From assembly GCF_029215985.1 (NCBI RefSeq), contig NZ_JAEMVC010000017.1, positions 1 through 43,898 on the forward strand: DNA of 43,898 nucleotides, in the 5' to 3' direction. Below the pieces are notes generated by a model, which was not told where the DNA came from, made no database searches, and worked only from the letters and a program-made list of their open reading frames with translations. Both the position numbers and the translations under genes were made by a program. This stretch comes from Sulfurimonas sp. SAG-AH-194-C21 (GTDB taxonomy: Bacteria > Campylobacterota > Campylobacteria > Campylobacterales > Sulfurimonadaceae). Each line of letters starts with the position of its first letter. The stretch's first letter is position 1. Shown piece by piece: positions 43,701-43,898 of this stretch.

Positions 43701-43820
43701 CAAAGTGGCGGAAAAATGGTCGGTGTTATTTCACATGTTGAGGCTCTTAAAGAGAGAATACCTTTACAGATAAAGATTATTCCTCGTGGGGATGGGACTA
43801 GTTTTGTTGAGGTTGGATGA
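40764..43820 (+). CDS. sbcC: SbcC ATPase subunit (Rad50 family)
   Basis: 1018 aa. Walker A GPTGSGKST (G36-T44) is near the N-terminus, followed by the Q-loop LLVQGGFDAFL; long coiled-coil arms are separated by the zinc hook CLLC (C505-C508). The C-terminal head has the signature TLSGGESFIVSLALALGLSEL (in part, near 927) and Walker B LFLDEGFGTLDEE (about 956-968). It works with SbcD to tether and process DNA ends. Length and motif order are normal for the family. A 264-codon antisense frame inside it is a shadow. Confidence 0.97.
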   Translation: MKILCIKALNINSLKGTTEINFAELTKDSSLFSITGPTGSGKSTILDIISCALYGRTSRLKNPNDLMSRNCGESYCEVEFEIRGTLYRSSWTQKRARKKHDGTFQTAKMELVDLTKNEILALKSREVPKKIEELSGLDFSRFTQSMLLVQGGFDAFLKADEKERSILLEKITGTRVYADVSIAIFEKHRAYAQDMESDERVLESIELLDDETLQKMHLDLEKNIRLKTTTNEALQKLTASLTWIKRLEVLKEQSTKYEVAFRESTKDKEEESEKFERLSLANRALNVSASFSSFVQVQENVSVDTNAVKMLNAELLTLHSEVRSKELEYETVKKEFGIGVTVFTLGTQKLKEAREKQTQERQTQASILRQGELLKVKEKNLEMTRDTLSARVKEYESIQAQVKIMQENTSDGVGESRQKNLEDVQTLIRVVQAYVNLSKRESEESKEYENNTVLVNSLIETEIISTENIATLKKHISTLREKQEKEQLLQKYEEDRKSLVEGEACLLCGSKEHPFADEVIEVHIDKTKEMILKEVQDLEHKEKELSALVSRIGVGQNKIESSRLQMIHLTQEIENLAATLKQHSFELQSDSEDKLTQKELKLRTEIEELKQKQIQKDKLLIDLHKCEVEKKENETTATLLLEEIEVIRVDLKELEVNLNQLCTKRVEILNVADLDIYEQEIQTQHKVLQTREQSCSSALNALKVKSSEREANKKSLDIKIEDDTKKLDVLNTELKELYKENEFKDMTAFKNAQLDKNERDSLALVCKNIHDRYTQTQTLSKQTLEQLEAHEKEALSDKPIDELEVLLSLLGQKKDALGESIGSEKKVLEVNTQNSAKHKERIVSLKKKRESFKVWVKLNELVGSSDGTKFKKFAQGITLDQLINLANQHLSILSTRYTLSRNQDKLLELEVVDAYQGNVVRPVSTLSGGESFIVSLALALGLSELASQKIAIDSLFLDEGFGTLDEESLETALNALNLLQSGGKMVGVISHVEALKERIPLQIKIIPRGDGTSFVEVG

Positions 43821-43898
43821 TATAAAGTACTTGAGAAGCTTTAAAATTTGAATTTTTCTACTAAAATAAATAGTTGTAATAATTTAAAATTTAATGCC

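Noticed and set aside
43821..43898. Right edge of the window after sbcC
   Set aside because: AT-rich sequence with no gene, hairpin or promoter that I could support.

Overview
The window is AT-rich, tightly packed DNA that most resembles a Campylobacterota (Epsilonproteobacteria) chromosome, probably a Sulfurimonas/Sulfurovum-type organism. The pointers are a cytosolic FlgS-type flagellar sensor kinase, a fused CcsBA cytochrome c synthase, a GlnRS-YqeY fusion, a single-domain globin next to a Crp/Fnr regulator (as in Campylobacter Cgb/NssR), and many overlapping ATGA or TAATG start/stop junctions. This is family-level recognition by eye; no database search was run.

Layout. 1-1.7 kb: the end of a probable Wadjet/MksBEFG-like plasmid-defence cluster (C-terminus of a MukB/JetC-like SMC plus a JetD-like TOPRIM protein). 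1.7-14.1 kb: mostly core genes on the + strand (M18 aminopeptidase, flgS, a REC-GGDEF-EAL protein, ccsBA, a DUF2461 protein, hemH, a HAD phosphatase, a coiled-coil membrane protein), interrupted by a HepT-MntA toxin-antitoxin pair just before hemH. 14.1-18.2 kb (- strand): a large predicted outer-membrane metalloprotease and a nitrosative-stress module (Crp/Fnr regulator and globin) with a DNR/NnrR-type box centred at about -41.5 of the inferred globin start site. 18.3-24.7 kb: HipA-HipB in reversed order, glnS-yqeY, a HugZ-like protein, two unrecognised genes and a cspA-type cold-shock gene with a structured leader and a clear terminator.

24.7-37.7 kb is an accessory island. Its centrepiece is a two-gene operon: a 1079-aa DUF4062-NACHT/STAND-TPR protein, then an 899-aa protein with four membrane segments, two Rossmann (TrkA-N/RCK-like) domains, a RyR domain and a C-terminal SLOG domain. 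It looks like a sensor/ATPase plus a channel-like, nucleotide-sensing membrane effector, and is the best candidate here for a poorly described conflict (anti-phage) system. Downstream are a headless DUF4143 protein, a HigB toxin remnant with an orphan HigA, an intact VapBC, an orphan VirD4/TraD-like ATPase with a two-helix membrane ORF at its tail, a subtilase-like exported protein lacking an obvious catalytic His, and a truncated zeta-like kinase with a small upstream partner. 37.7-43.8 kb returns to core functions: ybgC, an exported protein and sbcDC.

Five toxin-antitoxin modules, intact or broken, plus two defence-like clusters in 44 kb mark repeated insertion and decay of mobile or defence genes between housekeeping genes. 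I saw no transposase, integrase, rRNA, tRNA or CRISPR array.
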